64,000 nt of DNA. It comes from Streptomyces canus (GTDB taxonomy: Bacteria; Actinomycetota; Actinomycetes; Streptomycetales; Streptomycetaceae). Below, in pieces: positions 41,007 through 50,834 of this stretch. Position 1 is the stretch's first letter. Each line of letters opens with the position of its first letter. Under the pieces are notes generated by a model, which made no database searches, had not been told where the DNA came from, and worked only from the letters and a program-made list of their open reading frames with translations. Made by a program: the position numbers and the translations under genes. The stretch covers positions 5,332,001 through 5,396,000 of the forward strand of contig NZ_CP107989.1 of assembly GCF_041435015.1 (NCBI RefSeq). Direction: 5' to 3'.

Positions 41007-41941
41007 ACCGAGACCTCCTCGCGCGCCGCGATCCCCAGGAACGCCTCCTCCAGCGAGGCCGACCGCACATCGAGCCGCCGCAGTTCGACCCCGGCCCTGT
41101 CGGCCCACACCAGCAGTCCGGTGGCCGTCCGCTGCAACTCCCGCGTCCGCAGCCGTACGACGCCGCCGTCGATCTCGTGCCCGCTCACGCCCAGCTCCCC
41201 GAGCGGTGGCAGATCTCCCACGAAGTACCCCTCCGGCAGCTCGAACGAGATCCGCGCCGGCTGGGCGGCGGTCACCTCGGCAGGTGTCCCCGTGGCCGCG
41301 ATCCGCCCCTCGTGGAGGATCGCCAGCCGGTCGGCGAGATCCTCGGCCTCCTCCAGATAGTGCGTGGTGAGCAGCACGGTCGTTCCCCGGTCCCGCAGTG
41401 CCCGCACCAACTCCCAGGTGTCCCGGCGCCCTTCGGCGTCGAGGCCGGTCGTCGGCTCGTCGAGGAACAGCACCTCGGGGTCGCCGAGCAGCGCGAGCGC
41501 CAGGTCGAGGCGCCGCCGCTCGCCTCCCGACAACTGCTTGACCCGTACACCGGTCCGCCGCGCGAGCCCGACGAGTTCCAGTACCTCCAGCGGCGGCCGG
41601 GCCCCGCTGACGCAGCCCGCCCACATCCGCGCGGTCTCGTCGACGGTCAGCTCGGACGGGAAGCCGCCCTCCTGGAGCATCACGCCGGTACGCGGGCGTA
41701 CGGCGGCCCGCTCGGCGTACGGATCATGGCCCAGGACGCGGATCCGTCCGTCGGTCGGCCGGGCGAGCCCCTCGAGGAGTTCGACGGTGGAGGTCTTGCC
41801 GGCTCCGTTGGTGCCGAGCAGGGCGAAGACCTCTCCGCGGTCCACGGCGAAGCTGATCCCGCGCACGGCCTCGAACCCGCCCCCGTACACACGCCGCAGG
41901 CCGGTGACCTCAATCACGTGTTCGTGTTCGTCGGTGTTCAT
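41003..41941 (-). CDS. ABC transporter ATP-binding protein (drug-exporter type)
   Basis: 312 residues. Walker A GTNGAGKTS, Q-loop VMLQEGGFPSELTV, signature LSGGERRRLDLALALLGDP, Walker B VLFLDEPTTGLD and the H-switch LLTTHYLEEAE are intact. The C-terminal DUF4162-like extension (ISFELPEGYFVGDLP, VELRRLDVRSASLEEAFLG) is typical of exporters such as DrrA or the bacitracin/natamycin-type ATPases. First gene of the ABC-kinase-regulator unit. The 91 bases between it and the hairpin upstream should contain the promoter. Confidence 0.94.
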   Translation of the reverse strand: MNTDEHEHVIEVTGLRRVYGGGFEAVRGISFAVDRGEVFALLGTNGAGKTSTVELLEGLARPTDGRIRVLGHDPYAERAAVRPRTGVMLQEGGFPSELTVDETARMWAGCVSGARPPLEVLELVGLARRTGVRVKQLSGGERRRLDLALALLGDPEVLFLDEPTTGLDAEGRRDTWELVRALRDRGTTVLLTTHYLEEAEDLADRLAILHEGRIAATGTPAEVTAAQPARISFELPEGYFVGDLPPLGELGVSGHEIDGGVVRLRTRELQRTATGLLVWADRAGVELRRLDVRSASLEEAFLGIAAREEVSV

Positions 41942-42032
41942 GAAGCCAGCGTCCCGGCGGACCGGATGCCACAGCAGTGCGCGCTGTCACCACTCCGTAT
42001 GACAAATGTCAGACGGTGCACCGGACATGAAA

Positions 42033-42061
42033 AAGACCCCGGTCGCGATGACCGGGGTCTT
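42033..42061. terminator. Terminator of the second tRNA-Gly gene
   Basis: A perfect 12-base stem (AAGACCCCGGTC with GACCGGGGTCTT) closes GCGAT. It lies five bases from the encoded CCA end of the tRNA at 42067. A T-rich flank follows on each strand (TCTTC, AAAAAG). Confidence 0.9.
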
Positions 42062-42066
42062 CTTCA

Positions 42067-42142
42067 TGGAGCGGACGACCAGGTTCGAACTGGCGACCTC
42101 AACCTTGGCAAGGTTGCGCTCTACCAACTGAGCTACGTCCGC
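42067..42142 (-). tRNA. tRNA-Gly(GCC), copy 2
   Basis: 76 bases including an encoded CCA. Acceptor GCGGACG/CGTCCGC, anticodon loop TTGCCAA. It is identical to copy 1 through the D-arm and anticodon arm and differs in the acceptor and T-stem, so the pair are diverged duplicates. Confidence 0.96.
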
Positions 42143-42222
42143 ATTGCCTCCGACCGGCTCTCACCGATCGGCGCGAGCATCATCCTACCCGATCCACCAG
42201 AGTGGTCCGGACGGTGATGCAG

Positions 42223-42294
42223 AGCGGGTGACAGGAATTGCACACTGCGCCTTCCCCCTGGAAGGGGGATGTTCTACTACTGAACTACACCCGC
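42223..42294 (-). tRNA. tRNA-Gly(TCC)
   Basis: 72 bases. Acceptor GCGGGTG/CACCCGC, anticodon loop CTTCCAG in a TCCCC/GGGGA stem, T-loop TGCAATTCC. The anticodon TCC reads GGA and GGG. CCA is not encoded. It lies 80 bases upstream of tRNA-Gly(GCC) copy 2, so both may come from one precursor. Confidence 0.93.
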
Positions 42295-42417
42295 GTGTAC
42301 TCCGTGAGCTGGGCCTTTCGGCCTCGCCCCTCGGCGTGCTCCAGACTCTAGCTGACCAGGTGGGGTGCAACGCAAGTCGGTTGGTCCGAGGGGCGGGTGA
42401 CCCGGTGTCGGCAGGCC

Positions 42418-42735
42418 CTACTGGGCCTCGGTGAACGCCTCGTAGACCTTCTTGGGGATCCGTCCGCGGGCGGGGACGTCCATCTTGTTGGCCTGGGCCC
42501 AGGCCCGGACCGCCGCCGGGTCGGGAGCGACCTCGGTCTGCCGGTACGCCTTGCCGGACCTGGACCGCTTGCGGCCGGCCTCCACGTAGGGCTCGAGTGC
42601 CTTACGCAGTTTCTTGGCATTGGCTTGATTCAGGTCGATCTCGTACGACTTGCCGTCGAGTCCGAAGGCGATCGTTTCCGCCGCTTCCGAGCCGTCGATG
42701 TCGTCAAAGAGAGTGACCACGACCTTCTGCGCCAC
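42418..42735 (-). CDS. lsrL: Lsr2-like nucleoid-associated protein (LsrL type)
   Basis: 105 residues from the GTG at 42735. The N-terminal dimerisation part is AQKVVVTLFDDIDGSEAAET, IAFGLDGKSYEIDLN. The C-terminal DNA-binding domain has VRAWAQANKMDVPARGRIPK, including the RGR AT-hook-like motif that enters AT-rich minor grooves. Lsr2 proteins silence horizontally acquired, AT-rich genes. Streptomycetes carry two; position beside purS (SCO4076 as I recall) fits the paralogue LsrL rather than the main Lsr2. The upstream gap to purS is notably AT-rich for this genome, a possible autoregulatory target. Confidence 0.9.
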   Translation of the reverse strand: MAQKVVVTLFDDIDGSEAAETIAFGLDGKSYEIDLNQANAKKLRKALEPYVEAGRKRSRSGKAYRQTEVAPDPAAVRAWAQANKMDVPARGRIPKKVYEAFTEAQ

Positions 42736-43004
42736 GAATATCGGTCCCTTCGTGCGGCACGCTGTCAATTCATTTGTACAGTGCCCGACAATGCATTGTG
42801 AAGCTCGACTAAATCCTTCCGCGTGTCCGAGCGCAATAGGTATCGGGTGTCGATCTGAGATCTTTCCGGGAAATTTTCACGGACGTCCGCCTCCATGCCG
42901 TGTCGTGATGGCCGTCACGTAGATTCCTCCAACTCAACGCGCGTAGAAATTTTGTGCGGGTAGTCTGAAGGAACCTGCTCAGCACCACACCACCGGGAGT
43001 GCCA

Positions 43005-43268
43005 GTGGCACGCGTCGTAGTCGACGTCATGCTCAAGCCGGAGATCCTCGACCCCCAGGGCCAGGCGGTGCAGCGTGCACTGCCGCGACTGGGTTTCGAC
43101 GGCATCTCCGACGTACGTCAGGGAAAGCGATTCGAACTGGAAGTTGACGGACCGGTCGACGAGGCCGCGCTCGCCCGCATCCACGATCTTGCGGAATCCT
43201 TCCTCGCCAACACCGTGATCGAGGACTTCACCGTCAAGGTGGAGGAAGTCGCGGAGGCCGCGAAGTGA
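43005..43268 (+). CDS. purS: FGAM synthase subunit PurS
   Basis: 87 residues, the usual size of the small structural subunit of the three-part FGAM synthase. [20 protein letters not shown] at the start, [20 protein letters not shown] and the end [18 protein letters not shown] are typical. The GTG at 43005 has GGGAG five bases upstream; a GTG two codons earlier is less well placed. The stop overlaps the start of purQ (GTGA), and purQ overlaps purL (ATGA), so the three subunits should be produced together. The promoter should lie in the AT-rich gap to the lsr2-like gene. Confidence 0.97.
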   Translation: MARVVVDVMLKPEILDPQGQAVQRALPRLGFDGISDVRQGKRFELEVDGPVDEAALARIHDLAESFLANTVIEDFTVKVEEVAEAAK

Positions 43269-43945
43269 CCGCTCGTATTGGCGTCGTCACTTTCCCCGGC
43301 AGCCTCGACGACCGGGACACCCAGCGCGCGATCCGCCTCGCGGGCGCCGAACCGGTCGCTCTCTGGCACAAGGACAAGGACCTCCACCAGGTCGACGCCG
43401 TGGTGCTGTGCGGCGGTTTCTCCTACGGCGACTATCTGCGTGCCGGTGCCATCGCGCGCTTCTCGCCGGTGATGGAGCCCCTCATCGAGCAGGCGAAGGC
43501 CGGCCTCCCGGTCCTCGGCATCTGCAACGGCTTCCAGATCCTCACCGAGGCCCACCTCCTCCCGGGCGGGATGCTCGGCAACGACCACCTCCACTTCATC
43601 TGCCGCGACCAGAAGCTGCGGGTGGAGAACGCGGACACCGCCTGGACGACCGACTACTCGGCCGGCCAGGAGATCAACATCCCGCTGAAGAACATGGACG
43701 GCCGGTACGTCGCCGACGAGTACACCCTCGACAAGCTGGAGGGAGAGGGCCGGGTCGCGTTCCGGTACCTCGACTTCAACCCGAACGGCTCGCTGCGGGA
43801 CATCGCCGGCATCACCAACGAGGCGGGCAACGTCGTAGGCCTGATGCCGCACCCGGAGCACGCCGTGGAGCCGCTCATCGGCACCGGCCGCACCGACGGC
43901 CTCCCCTTCTTCACCTCGATCCTCAAGAAGCTGGTCAACGCATGA
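43265..43945 (+). CDS. purQ: FGAM synthase glutaminase subunit PurQ
   Basis: 226 residues, class I glutamine amidotransferase that supplies ammonia to PurL. The nucleophile cysteine lies in [14 protein letters not shown]. The catalytic His and Glu are in [13 protein letters not shown]. The N-terminus [20 protein letters not shown] is typical, as is [23 protein letters not shown] start overlapping the purS stop, and stop overlapping the purL start. Confidence 0.98.
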   Translation: MTARIGVVTFPGSLDDRDTQRAIRLAGAEPVALWHKDKDLHQVDAVVLCGGFSYGDYLRAGAIARFSPVMEPLIEQAKAGLPVLGICNGFQILTEAHLLPGGMLGNDHLHFICRDQKLRVENADTAWTTDYSAGQEINIPLKNMDGRYVADEYTLDKLEGEGRVAFRYLDFNPNGSLRDIAGITNEAGNVVGLMPHPEHAVEPLIGTGRTDGLPFFTSILKKLVNA

Positions 43946-46200
43946 GCCGGACGCCTCTGGACACGGTCGAGCACGCGGCCGCGACCCCCGACGTCGAGCT
44001 GCCCTGGGCCGAACTCGGCCTGAAGAAGGACGAGTACGAGCGGGTCGTGGAGATCCTCGGCCGCCGGCCCACCGGTGCCGAGCTCGCCATGTACTCGGTC
44101 ATGTGGTCCGAGCACTGCTCGTACAAGTCGTCGAAGGTGCACCTGCGCCAGTTCGGCGAGAAGGCCCCGCAGTCCGACGCCCTGCTCGTCGGCATCGGCG
44201 AGAACGCGGGCGTCGTGGACGTCGGCCAGGGTTACGCCGTGACCTTCAAGGTCGAGTCGCACAACCACCCCTCCTACGTCGAGCCCTACCAGGGCGCGGC
44301 CACGGGTGTCGGCGGCATCGTCCGCGACATCATCGCGATGGGTGCGCGGCCGGTGGCCGTGGTCGACCCCCTGCGCTTCGGCGCTGCCGACCACCCGGAC
44401 ACCAAGCGCGTGCTCCCCGGCGTCGTCGCCGGCATCGGCGGTTACGGCAACTGCCTGGGCCTGCCGAACATCGGCGGCGAGGTCGTCTTCGACGCCTGCT
44501 ACCAGGGCAACCCGCTGGTCAACGCCGGTGCCATCGGCGTCATGCGGCACGAGGACATCCACCTCGCGAAGGCCTCCGGCGCGGGGAACAAGGTCATCCT
44601 GTACGGGGCCCGGACCGGCGGTGACGGCATCGGCGGCGCCTCGATCCTGGCGTCCGAGACCTTCGACGACGCCAAGCCGTCGAAGCGCCCCGCCGTGCAG
44701 GTCGGCGACCCCTTCCAGGAGAAGCTCCTCATCGAGTGCACCCTGGAGGCCTTCCAGGAGAAGCTGGTCGTCGGCATCCAGGACCTGGGCGCGGCCGGTC
44801 TTTCATGTGCCACCTCCGAGCTCGCCTCCAACGGCTCCGGCGGCATGCGCGTGACGCTGGACGACGTACCGTTGCGCGACTCGACCCTCTCGCCCGAGGA
44901 AATCCTCATGAGCGAGTCGCAGGAACGCATGTGCGCGGTCGTGGAGCCGGAGAAGGTCGACCGGTTCCTGGAGATCTGCGACAAGTGGGACGTCATCGCC
45001 ACCGTCATCGGTGAGGTCACCGACGGCGACCGGCTGGAGATCTACTGGCACGGCGGCAAGATCGTCGACGTCGACCCGCGCACGGTCGCGCACGACGGCC
45101 CGGTCTACGAGCGCCCGTACGCCCGCCCGTCCTGGCAGGACGAGCTCCAGGCGGACGACGCGAACAAGCTGCCGCGGCCGGCGTCGAGCGAGGAGCTGAA
45201 GGACCAGGTCCTGAAGCTGGTGTCCTCCCCGAACCAGGCCTCCAAGAAGTGGATCACCTCGCAGTACGACCACTTCGTGCAGGGCAACACCGTGCTGGCC
45301 CAGCCGGAGGACTCCGGCATGATCCGCATCGACGAGTCGACGGGTCTGGGCGTGGCGATCGCGACGGACGGCAACGGCCGTTACGCGAAGCTGGACCCGT
45401 ACACCGGCGCGCAGCTGGCGCTGGCGGAGGCGTACCGCAACGTGGCGACGACCGGCGCCAAGCCGCTCGCCGTCTCGGACTGCCTGAACTTCGGCTCCCC
45501 CGAGGACCCGGCCGTGATGTGGCAGTTCGCGGAGGCGATCCGTGGACTGGCCGACGGCTGCCTGCAGTTGGGCACGCCGGTCACGGGCGGCAACGTGTCC
45601 TTGTACAACCAGACGGGCGAGGTCGCCATCCACCCGACCCCCGTGGTCGCGGTCCTGGGTGTCATCGACGACGTCGCCCGCCGCACGCCGGCCGCCTTCC
45701 AGGAGGAGGGCCAGCTGCTCTACCTCCTCGGCGACACCCGTGAGGAGTTCGGCGGCTCGGCCTGGTCCCAGGTGATCCACGACCACCTCGGCGGCCTGCC
45801 CCCGAAGGTCGACCTGGAGCGCGAGCGCCTGCTCGCCGAGATCCTGATCTCCGCTTCCCGGGACGGCATGATCGACTCCGCGCACGACCTGTCCGACGGC
45901 GGCCTGATCCAGGCGGTCGTCGAGTCGGCGCTGCTCGGCGGCAAGGGTGCGCGCCTGATCGTCCCGGATGGTCTGGACGCCTTCACCCTCCTCTTCTCCG
46001 AGTCGGCGGGCCGCGCGGTCGTCGCCGTACCGCGCTCGGAGGAACTCCGCTTCAACGACATGTGCGGTGCGCGGGGCCTGCCGGTCACCCGCATCGGAGT
46101 CGTGGACGGGGACACCGTCGAGCTCCAGGGCGAGTTCGCACTGCCCCTGGAGGAGCTGCGCCGGGCGCACGAGGACACGATCCCGGCCCTGCTCAAGTAG
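43942..46200 (+). CDS. purL: FGAM synthase large subunit PurL (small form)
   Basis: 752 residues, the short PurL that needs separate PurS and PurQ. It converts FGAR, ATP and ammonia to FGAM. Segments include [78 protein letters not shown] and, in the second half, [20 protein letters not shown] and [20 protein letters not shown]. The duplicated PurM-like architecture is complete. The ATG overlaps the purQ stop. A strong hairpin follows 20 bases after the stop and ends the purSQL transcript. Confidence 0.98.
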   Translation: MSRTPLDTVEHAAATPDVELPWAELGLKKDEYERVVEILGRRPTGAELAMYSVMWSEHCSYKSSKVHLRQFGEKAPQSDALLVGIGENAGVVDVGQGYAVTFKVESHNHPSYVEPYQGAATGVGGIVRDIIAMGARPVAVVDPLRFGAADHPDTKRVLPGVVAGIGGYGNCLGLPNIGGEVVFDACYQGNPLVNAGAIGVMRHEDIHLAKASGAGNKVILYGARTGGDGIGGASILASETFDDAKPSKRPAVQVGDPFQEKLLIECTLEAFQEKLVVGIQDLGAAGLSCATSELASNGSGGMRVTLDDVPLRDSTLSPEEILMSESQERMCAVVEPEKVDRFLEICDKWDVIATVIGEVTDGDRLEIYWHGGKIVDVDPRTVAHDGPVYERPYARPSWQDELQADDANKLPRPASSEELKDQVLKLVSSPNQASKKWITSQYDHFVQGNTVLAQPEDSGMIRIDESTGLGVAIATDGNGRYAKLDPYTGAQLALAEAYRNVATTGAKPLAVSDCLNFGSPEDPAVMWQFAEAIRGLADGCLQLGTPVTGGNVSLYNQTGEVAIHPTPVVAVLGVIDDVARRTPAAFQEEGQLLYLLGDTREEFGGSAWSQVIHDHLGGLPPKVDLERERLLAEILISASRDGMIDSAHDLSDGGLIQAVVESALLGGKGARLIVPDGLDAFTLLFSESAGRAVVAVPRSEELRFNDMCGARGLPVTRIGVVDGDTVELQGEFALPLEELRRAHEDTIPALLK

Positions 46201-46220
46201 GCCGTGACCGTACGACCCCG

Positions 46221-46255
46221 AAGGCCCCGCCCGTCGTCGTGACGGGCGGGGCCTT
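46221..46255 (+). terminator. purSQL terminator
   Basis: A perfect 15-base stem (AAGGCCCCGCCCGTC with GACGGGCGGGGCCTT) with loop GTCGT, 20 bases after the purL stop. The rest of the gap to 46443 shows no gene I can support. Confidence 0.92.
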
Positions 46256-46443
46256 CGTCACGCCGCCACCGGCTCGCGCGCGAACCGGAAGTGCCGGGCT
46301 CGGCGGGGGCCTTGGGCAGCCGGATCGCCGGCAGGGCGGCCAGGGCCATCGGTCCGGCGCCGCTCCGGAACACCACGCCCGCCCGAACCCGACGATCACC
46401 CTTCCCTCCCCCTGCCCCTTCCCCGCCGACTAGGCTCACCGCC

Positions 46444-47241
46444 ATGCCCACGGCCAGGAAGCGCGCCCGCGCCTACGACCCCGCCAAGATCCGCACGGCC
46501 GTCCAGGCCCAGCTCGGGAACGTACGGGAGGCCGTACGCACGCTGACCCCCGAGCAACTGGCGCTGCGGACGCGGCTGGGGGAGTGGACCGTACGGGAGC
46601 TGGTCGCGCACATCGGGATGGCGGTCACGGCCGTCCACCGGTCCCTGGACCGGCCCGCGCCCGCCCGGCAGGACGCCGTGCTGCTCGACTGGCCGTTCGC
46701 CACGTCCGCCAGCTCCGCGGCCATCGCCGACTTCACCCGGGGGCTGGCCCAGCAGCACCCCGACCTCGACGCGTACCTCACCGACGTCGACCGGACCCTG
46801 ACCGAGCTGCTGGACACCCACCCCGGCACGCGGCTCCTGGAGACCAACGCCGGGGCGCTGCCGCTCGCCGACTACCTGGTCACCCGCACCGTCGAACTCG
46901 TCGTCCACACCGACGACCTGAGCGCCGCCGTCCCCGGCCTCGACATCCCCTACGACCGTCAGGCCCTCGCCGCCTGCACCCGCCTCCTCGCCGACGCCCT
47001 CGCCGCGAAGGCGCCCGGCGGTTCGACCGAGGTGCGGGTGCCGCCGTACGCCGTCGTGCAGTGCGTCGAGGGGCCGAAGCACACCCGGGGCACCCCGCCG
47101 AACGTCGTCGAGACCGACCCGCTGACCTGGATCCGGCTCGCCACCGGGCGGCTGACCTGGAAGGACGCGCTCCACGCGGCCGAGGTCAGCGCGAGCGGGG
47201 AGCGGGCGGACCTGGGCGGACTGCTCCCGCTGATGAGCTGA
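46444..47241 (+). CDS. Maleylpyruvate-isomerase-family mycothiol-dependent-type enzyme with C-terminal sterol-carrier-like domain
   Basis: 265 residues. The N-terminal DinB-like four-helix bundle shows VREAVRTLTPEQLALRTRLG, EWTVRELVAHIGMAVTAVHR with the first metal His, and the distal TRTVELVVHTDDLSAAV carrying the second His pair, as in mycothiol-dependent isomerases and transferases. The C-terminal third (VRVPPYAVVQCVEGPKHTRG, PNVVETDPLTWIRLATGRLT) matches a sterol-carrier-like domain often fused to it. Substrate unknown. It lies between purL and a META lipoprotein gene, with its own ATG and no obvious coupling. Confidence 0.85.
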   Translation: MPTARKRARAYDPAKIRTAVQAQLGNVREAVRTLTPEQLALRTRLGEWTVRELVAHIGMAVTAVHRSLDRPAPARQDAVLLDWPFATSASSAAIADFTRGLAQQHPDLDAYLTDVDRTLTELLDTHPGTRLLETNAGALPLADYLVTRTVELVVHTDDLSAAVPGLDIPYDRQALAACTRLLADALAAKAPGGSTEVRVPPYAVVQCVEGPKHTRGTPPNVVETDPLTWIRLATGRLTWKDALHAAEVSASGERADLGGLLPLMS

Positions 47242-47272
47242 ACCCTTCGCGGGGCTCGTGCGTCAAAGAGTC

Positions 47273-48067
47273 ATGAAGCGGACGACATACGCCAAGTACG
47301 CGGCCGCAGCCCTGGCCGGGACCACCGTCCTGGCCGCCTGTGGCACGGAGACCGTGGGGACCAGGACCGAGGACGTCTCCACCATCGCGGACACCTCCTG
47401 GGTGCCCCGGAAGGTCACCGTCGACGGCAAGGACTACGTCCTGCCCGAGAAAGGTGCTCGGAGGAAGGCTCACATCGCCTTCGAGCCCGGCGCCTCCGAA
47501 CCGGACGTCGGCGGCGGGAAGTCCGGTGGTTCCGTGGGCTGCAACAGCATTGGCGCCGATGTGGACATCCAGGGCGACACCGTGAAGGTCTCCGACCTCG
47601 CCATGACACTCATCGGCTGCCCAGGAGCGGTGGGGAGGTTCGAGGAGAAGTTCGTCGACGTCTTCGACAACGACCTCAAGGCCGAGCTGAAGGGGCCGTC
47701 AGGTGCCAGGACTCTCACCCTGACCAGCCCGCAGAACGACACCATCACCCTGCGCGAGAAGAAGGCCCCGGCCCTGAAGGGCACGCGCTGGTCTCTCGGC
47801 GAGAACGCCTACCTCACCCTCACCAGGAACAACACCGTCACCGGCAGCCTCGGCTGCAACACCTTCCACGGCAGGGCCACCGTCAAGGACGGCACCATCG
47901 CGTTCGGGCGCCTCGCGACCACGCGCATGATGTGTTCGGGCCCGGTGATGAAGACCGAGCGCGAGCTCGCCGGAATCCTCTCCGGCAAGGTCTCCTACCA
48001 GCAGGAACAGGATTCCCTGAAGATCACCGGCGCTTCCGGCGAGAGCGTTACGGCCCACGCGGAGTAA
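47273..48067 (+). CDS. META-domain lipoprotein
   Basis: 264 residues. The signal peptide ends in a lipobox (AALAGTTVLAACG), so it should be lipid-anchored outside the membrane. Two META/HslJ-like repeats follow: the first around STIADTSWVPRKVTVDGKDY and GGSVGCNSIGADVDIQGDTV, the second around KGTRWSLGENAYLTLTRNNT and GSLGCNTFHGRATVKDGTIA. Each has the GCN core and an MT(L/M)xxC-type turn (AMTLIGCPG, TTRMMCSGP). META proteins are linked to motility or stress in E. coli, but streptomycete roles are unproven. The ATG at 47273 makes the lipobox length right; a GTG 15 bases upstream is less likely. Confidence 0.87.
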   Translation: MKRTTYAKYAAAALAGTTVLAACGTETVGTRTEDVSTIADTSWVPRKVTVDGKDYVLPEKGARRKAHIAFEPGASEPDVGGGKSGGSVGCNSIGADVDIQGDTVKVSDLAMTLIGCPGAVGRFEEKFVDVFDNDLKAELKGPSGARTLTLTSPQNDTITLREKKAPALKGTRWSLGENAYLTLTRNNTVTGSLGCNTFHGRATVKDGTIAFGRLATTRMMCSGPVMKTERELAGILSGKVSYQQEQDSLKITGASGESVTAHAE

Positions 48068-48124
48068 GAAAGCCCACTCTCCGCGAATTCGGACCAGTGG
48101 TCGATCTCGCCTACACTCGGAGCC

Positions 48125-49651
48125 GTGCCACGTGGTGACGGACGACTCAACCACGACCTGCTCCCCGGTGAGAAGGGCCCCCAGGACGCTTGTGGCGTCT
48201 TCGGTGTCTGGGCTCCGGGCGAAGAGGTCGCCAAGCTCACGTACTTCGGGCTCTACGCCCTCCAGCATCGGGGCCAGGAATCCGCGGGAATCGCGGTCAG
48301 CAATGGCTCCCAGATCCTCGTCTTCAAGGACATGGGCCTCGTTTCCCAGGTCTTCGACGAGACCTCTCTCGGTTCGCTCCAGGGTCACCTCGCGGTCGGT
48401 CACGCCCGCTACTCGACCACCGGTGCCTCCACCTGGGAGAACGCCCAGCCGACCTTCCGTGCCACCGCGCACGGTTCCATCGCGCTCGGCCACAACGGCA
48501 ACCTGGTCAACACGGCGCAGCTCGCCGAGATGGTCGCCGACCTGCCCAAGCAGGAGGGCCGTAGCCCCCGTGTGGCCGCCACCAACGACACCGACCTGCT
48601 CACCGCGCTCCTCGCGGCCCAGGTCGACGAGGACGGCAAGCCCCTGACCATCGAGGAGGCGGCCCACTCCGTCCTCCCGAAGGTCCGCGGTGCCTTCTCC
48701 CTCGTCTTCATGGACGAGCACACCCTCTATGCCGCGCGCGACCCGCAGGGCATCCGCCCGCTGGTCCTCGGCCGCCTCGAGCGCGGCTGGGTCGTCGCCT
48801 CCGAGTCCGCCGCCCTCGACATCTGCGGCGCGAGCTACGTCCGCGAGATCGAGCCGGGCGAGTTCGTCGCCATCGACGAGAACGGCCTGCGCACCTCCCG
48901 ATTCGCGGAAGCGAAGCCCAAGGGCTGTGTCTTCGAGTACGTCTATCTGGCGCGCCCCGACACCGACATCGCCGGCCGGAACGTGTACCTCTCCCGCGTG
49001 GAGATGGGCCGCAAGCTCGCCAAGGAAGCGCCCGTCGACGCCGACCTGGTCATAGCGACCCCGGAATCCGGCACCCCGGCGGCCATCGGCTACGCGGAGG
49101 CCTCCGGCATCCCCTTCGGTGCGGGCCTGGTGAAGAACGCCTATGTCGGCCGTACGTTCATCCAGCCCTCCCAGACCATTCGCCAGCTCGGCATCCGCCT
49201 GAAGCTGAACCCGCTCAAGGAAGTCATCAAGGGCAAGCGTCTGGTCGTCGTCGACGACTCGATCGTCCGCGGCAACACCCAGCGCGCCCTGGTCCGCATG
49301 CTCCGCGAGGCGGGCGCCGCCGAGGTCCACATCCGGATCTCCTCGCCGCCCGTGAAGTGGCCCTGCTTCTTCGGCATCGACTTCGCCACCCGCGCCGAGC
49401 TCATCGCCAACGGCATGACCATCGACGAGATCGGCACCTCGCTCGGCGCCGACTCCCTGGCGTACATCTCCATCGACGGCATGATCGAGGCGACCACCAT
49501 CGCCAAGCCGAACCTCTGCCGCGCCTGCTTCGACGGCGAGTACCCGATGGAGCTCCCGGACCCCGAGCTGCTCGGCAAGCAGCTCCTGGAGACCGAGCTG
49601 GCCGCAGGGCCCGCCGCCACGGCCGCGGCCGACGCGATCCGTCGCCCGTAG
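48125..49651 (+). CDS. purF: Amidophosphoribosyltransferase
   Basis: 508 residues. It makes phosphoribosylamine from PRPP and glutamine, the committed step of purine synthesis. The precursor MPRGDGRLNHDLLPGEKGPQ is followed by DACGVFGVW, so Cys23 becomes the N-terminal nucleophile after propeptide removal. Glutaminase residues continue in ALQHRGQESAGI and GHNGNLVN. The PRPP loop is VVVDDSIVRGNTQ. Cysteines in PVKWPCFFGID and NLCRACFDGEYP fit the 4Fe-4S class of B. subtilis type. It starts at a GTG and is followed after 45 bases by purM, which is probably cotranscribed. Confidence 0.97.
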   Translation: MPRGDGRLNHDLLPGEKGPQDACGVFGVWAPGEEVAKLTYFGLYALQHRGQESAGIAVSNGSQILVFKDMGLVSQVFDETSLGSLQGHLAVGHARYSTTGASTWENAQPTFRATAHGSIALGHNGNLVNTAQLAEMVADLPKQEGRSPRVAATNDTDLLTALLAAQVDEDGKPLTIEEAAHSVLPKVRGAFSLVFMDEHTLYAARDPQGIRPLVLGRLERGWVVASESAALDICGASYVREIEPGEFVAIDENGLRTSRFAEAKPKGCVFEYVYLARPDTDIAGRNVYLSRVEMGRKLAKEAPVDADLVIATPESGTPAAIGYAEASGIPFGAGLVKNAYVGRTFIQPSQTIRQLGIRLKLNPLKEVIKGKRLVVVDDSIVRGNTQRALVRMLREAGAAEVHIRISSPPVKWPCFFGIDFATRAELIANGMTIDEIGTSLGADSLAYISIDGMIEATTIAKPNLCRACFDGEYPMELPDPELLGKQLLETELAAGPAATAAADAIRRP

Positions 49652-49696
49652 GCAGCCCGTCATACCTGCCGTACGACACGAAGGTTCTCTACTGCC

Positions 49697-50761
49697 ATGT
49701 CTGAGACAACTGGTGCCAGCTACGCAGCCGCGGGCGTCGACATCGAGGCGGGCGACCGCGCCGTAGAACTGATGAAGGAGTGGGTGAAGAAGACCCAGCG
49801 CCCCGAGGTCCTCGGCGGCCTCGGCGGTTTCGCCGGACTCTTCGACGCCTCCGCCCTCAAGCGCTTCGAGCGTCCCCTGCTCGCCTCCGCCACCGACGGC
49901 GTCGGCACCAAGGTCGACATCGCGCGTCAGCTGGGCATCTACGACACCATCGGCCACGACCTGGTCGCGATGGTCATGGACGACATCGTGGTGTGCGGTG
50001 CCGAGCCGCTGTTCATGACCGACTACATCTGTGTCGGCAAGGTCCACCCCGAGCGGGTCGCCGCGATCGTCAAGGGCATCGCCGAGGGCTGTGTGCTCGC
50101 CGGCTGCGCCCTGGTGGGCGGCGAGACGGCCGAGCACCCGGGTCTGCTCGGCCCGGACGACTTCGACGTCGCCGGCGCCGGTACGGGCGTCGTGGAGGCC
50201 GACCGGCTGCTCGGCGCGGATCGTATCCGTAAGGGTGACGCGGTCATCGCCATGGCCGCCTCGGGTCTTCACTCGAACGGGTACTCGCTCGTGCGGCATG
50301 TGCTCCTGAACCAGGCGGGCCTCGCTCTGGACGCCCGGATCGACGAGTTCGGCCGCACCCTCGGCGAGGAGCTCCTGGAGCCCACCAAGATCTACTCACT
50401 GGACTGCCTGGCCCTGATCCGCACGGCCGAGGTGCACGCCTTCTCACACGTCACCGGCGGCGGTCTGGCGGCCAACCTGGCCCGTGTGATCCCCGACGGC
50501 CTGCATGCCGTCGTGGACCGCACCACCTGGACCCCGGGCCCGGTCTTCGACCTCGTCGGCAAGACGGGTCAGGTCGAGCGCCTGGAGCTGGAGAAGACCC
50601 TGAACATGGGCGTCGGCATGATCGCGATCGTGCCCGAGGAGTCGGCGGACGTCGCCCTGGCCACCCTGGCCGACCGCGGGGTCGAGTCATGGGTCGCGGG
50701 CGAGATCACGGACCGCGGTGACCACACCACGGGTGCCGAACTCGTCGGTGACTACGCCTAG
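49697..50761 (+). CDS. purM: AIR synthetase (phosphoribosylformylglycinamidine cyclo-ligase)
   Basis: 354 residues. It closes the imidazole ring of FGAM to AIR with ATP. Segments are SYAAAGVDIEAGDRAVELMK, LGGLGGFAGLFDASALK, LASATDGVGTKVDIARQLG, IGHDLVAMVMDDIVVCGAEP, LVGGETAEHPGLLGPDDFDV, AASGLHSNGYSLVR and HVTGGGLAANLARV. All family blocks are intact. It is 45 bases after purF on the same strand and is followed by a long hairpin, so purF-purM is a two-gene unit. Confidence 0.98.
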   Translation: MSETTGASYAAAGVDIEAGDRAVELMKEWVKKTQRPEVLGGLGGFAGLFDASALKRFERPLLASATDGVGTKVDIARQLGIYDTIGHDLVAMVMDDIVVCGAEPLFMTDYICVGKVHPERVAAIVKGIAEGCVLAGCALVGGETAEHPGLLGPDDFDVAGAGTGVVEADRLLGADRIRKGDAVIAMAASGLHSNGYSLVRHVLLNQAGLALDARIDEFGRTLGEELLEPTKIYSLDCLALIRTAEVHAFSHVTGGGLAANLARVIPDGLHAVVDRTTWTPGPVFDLVGKTGQVERLELEKTLNMGVGMIAIVPEESADVALATLADRGVESWVAGEITDRGDHTTGAELVGDYA

Positions 50762-50780
50762 GAACTGACAGGCAGCGCAA

Positions 50781-50818
50781 AACCCGGTCCGGTGGTGTGG
50801 ACCACCCCGGACCGGGTT
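50781..50818. terminator. Bidirectional terminator between purM and DUF3073
   Basis: Twelve-base outer stem (AACCCGGTCCGG with CCGGACCGGGTT) with further pairing of GGTG and CACC inside. It lies 19 bases after the purM stop and 16 bases beyond the convergent DUF3073 stop. Confidence 0.9.
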
Positions 50819-50834
50819 ACGCACAGCTGGGTCG

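Noticed and set aside
46256..46443. Short minus-strand fragment downstream of purL resembling a transporter end
   Set aside because: Only about 20 residues look membrane-like, no start exists, and no family could be named.
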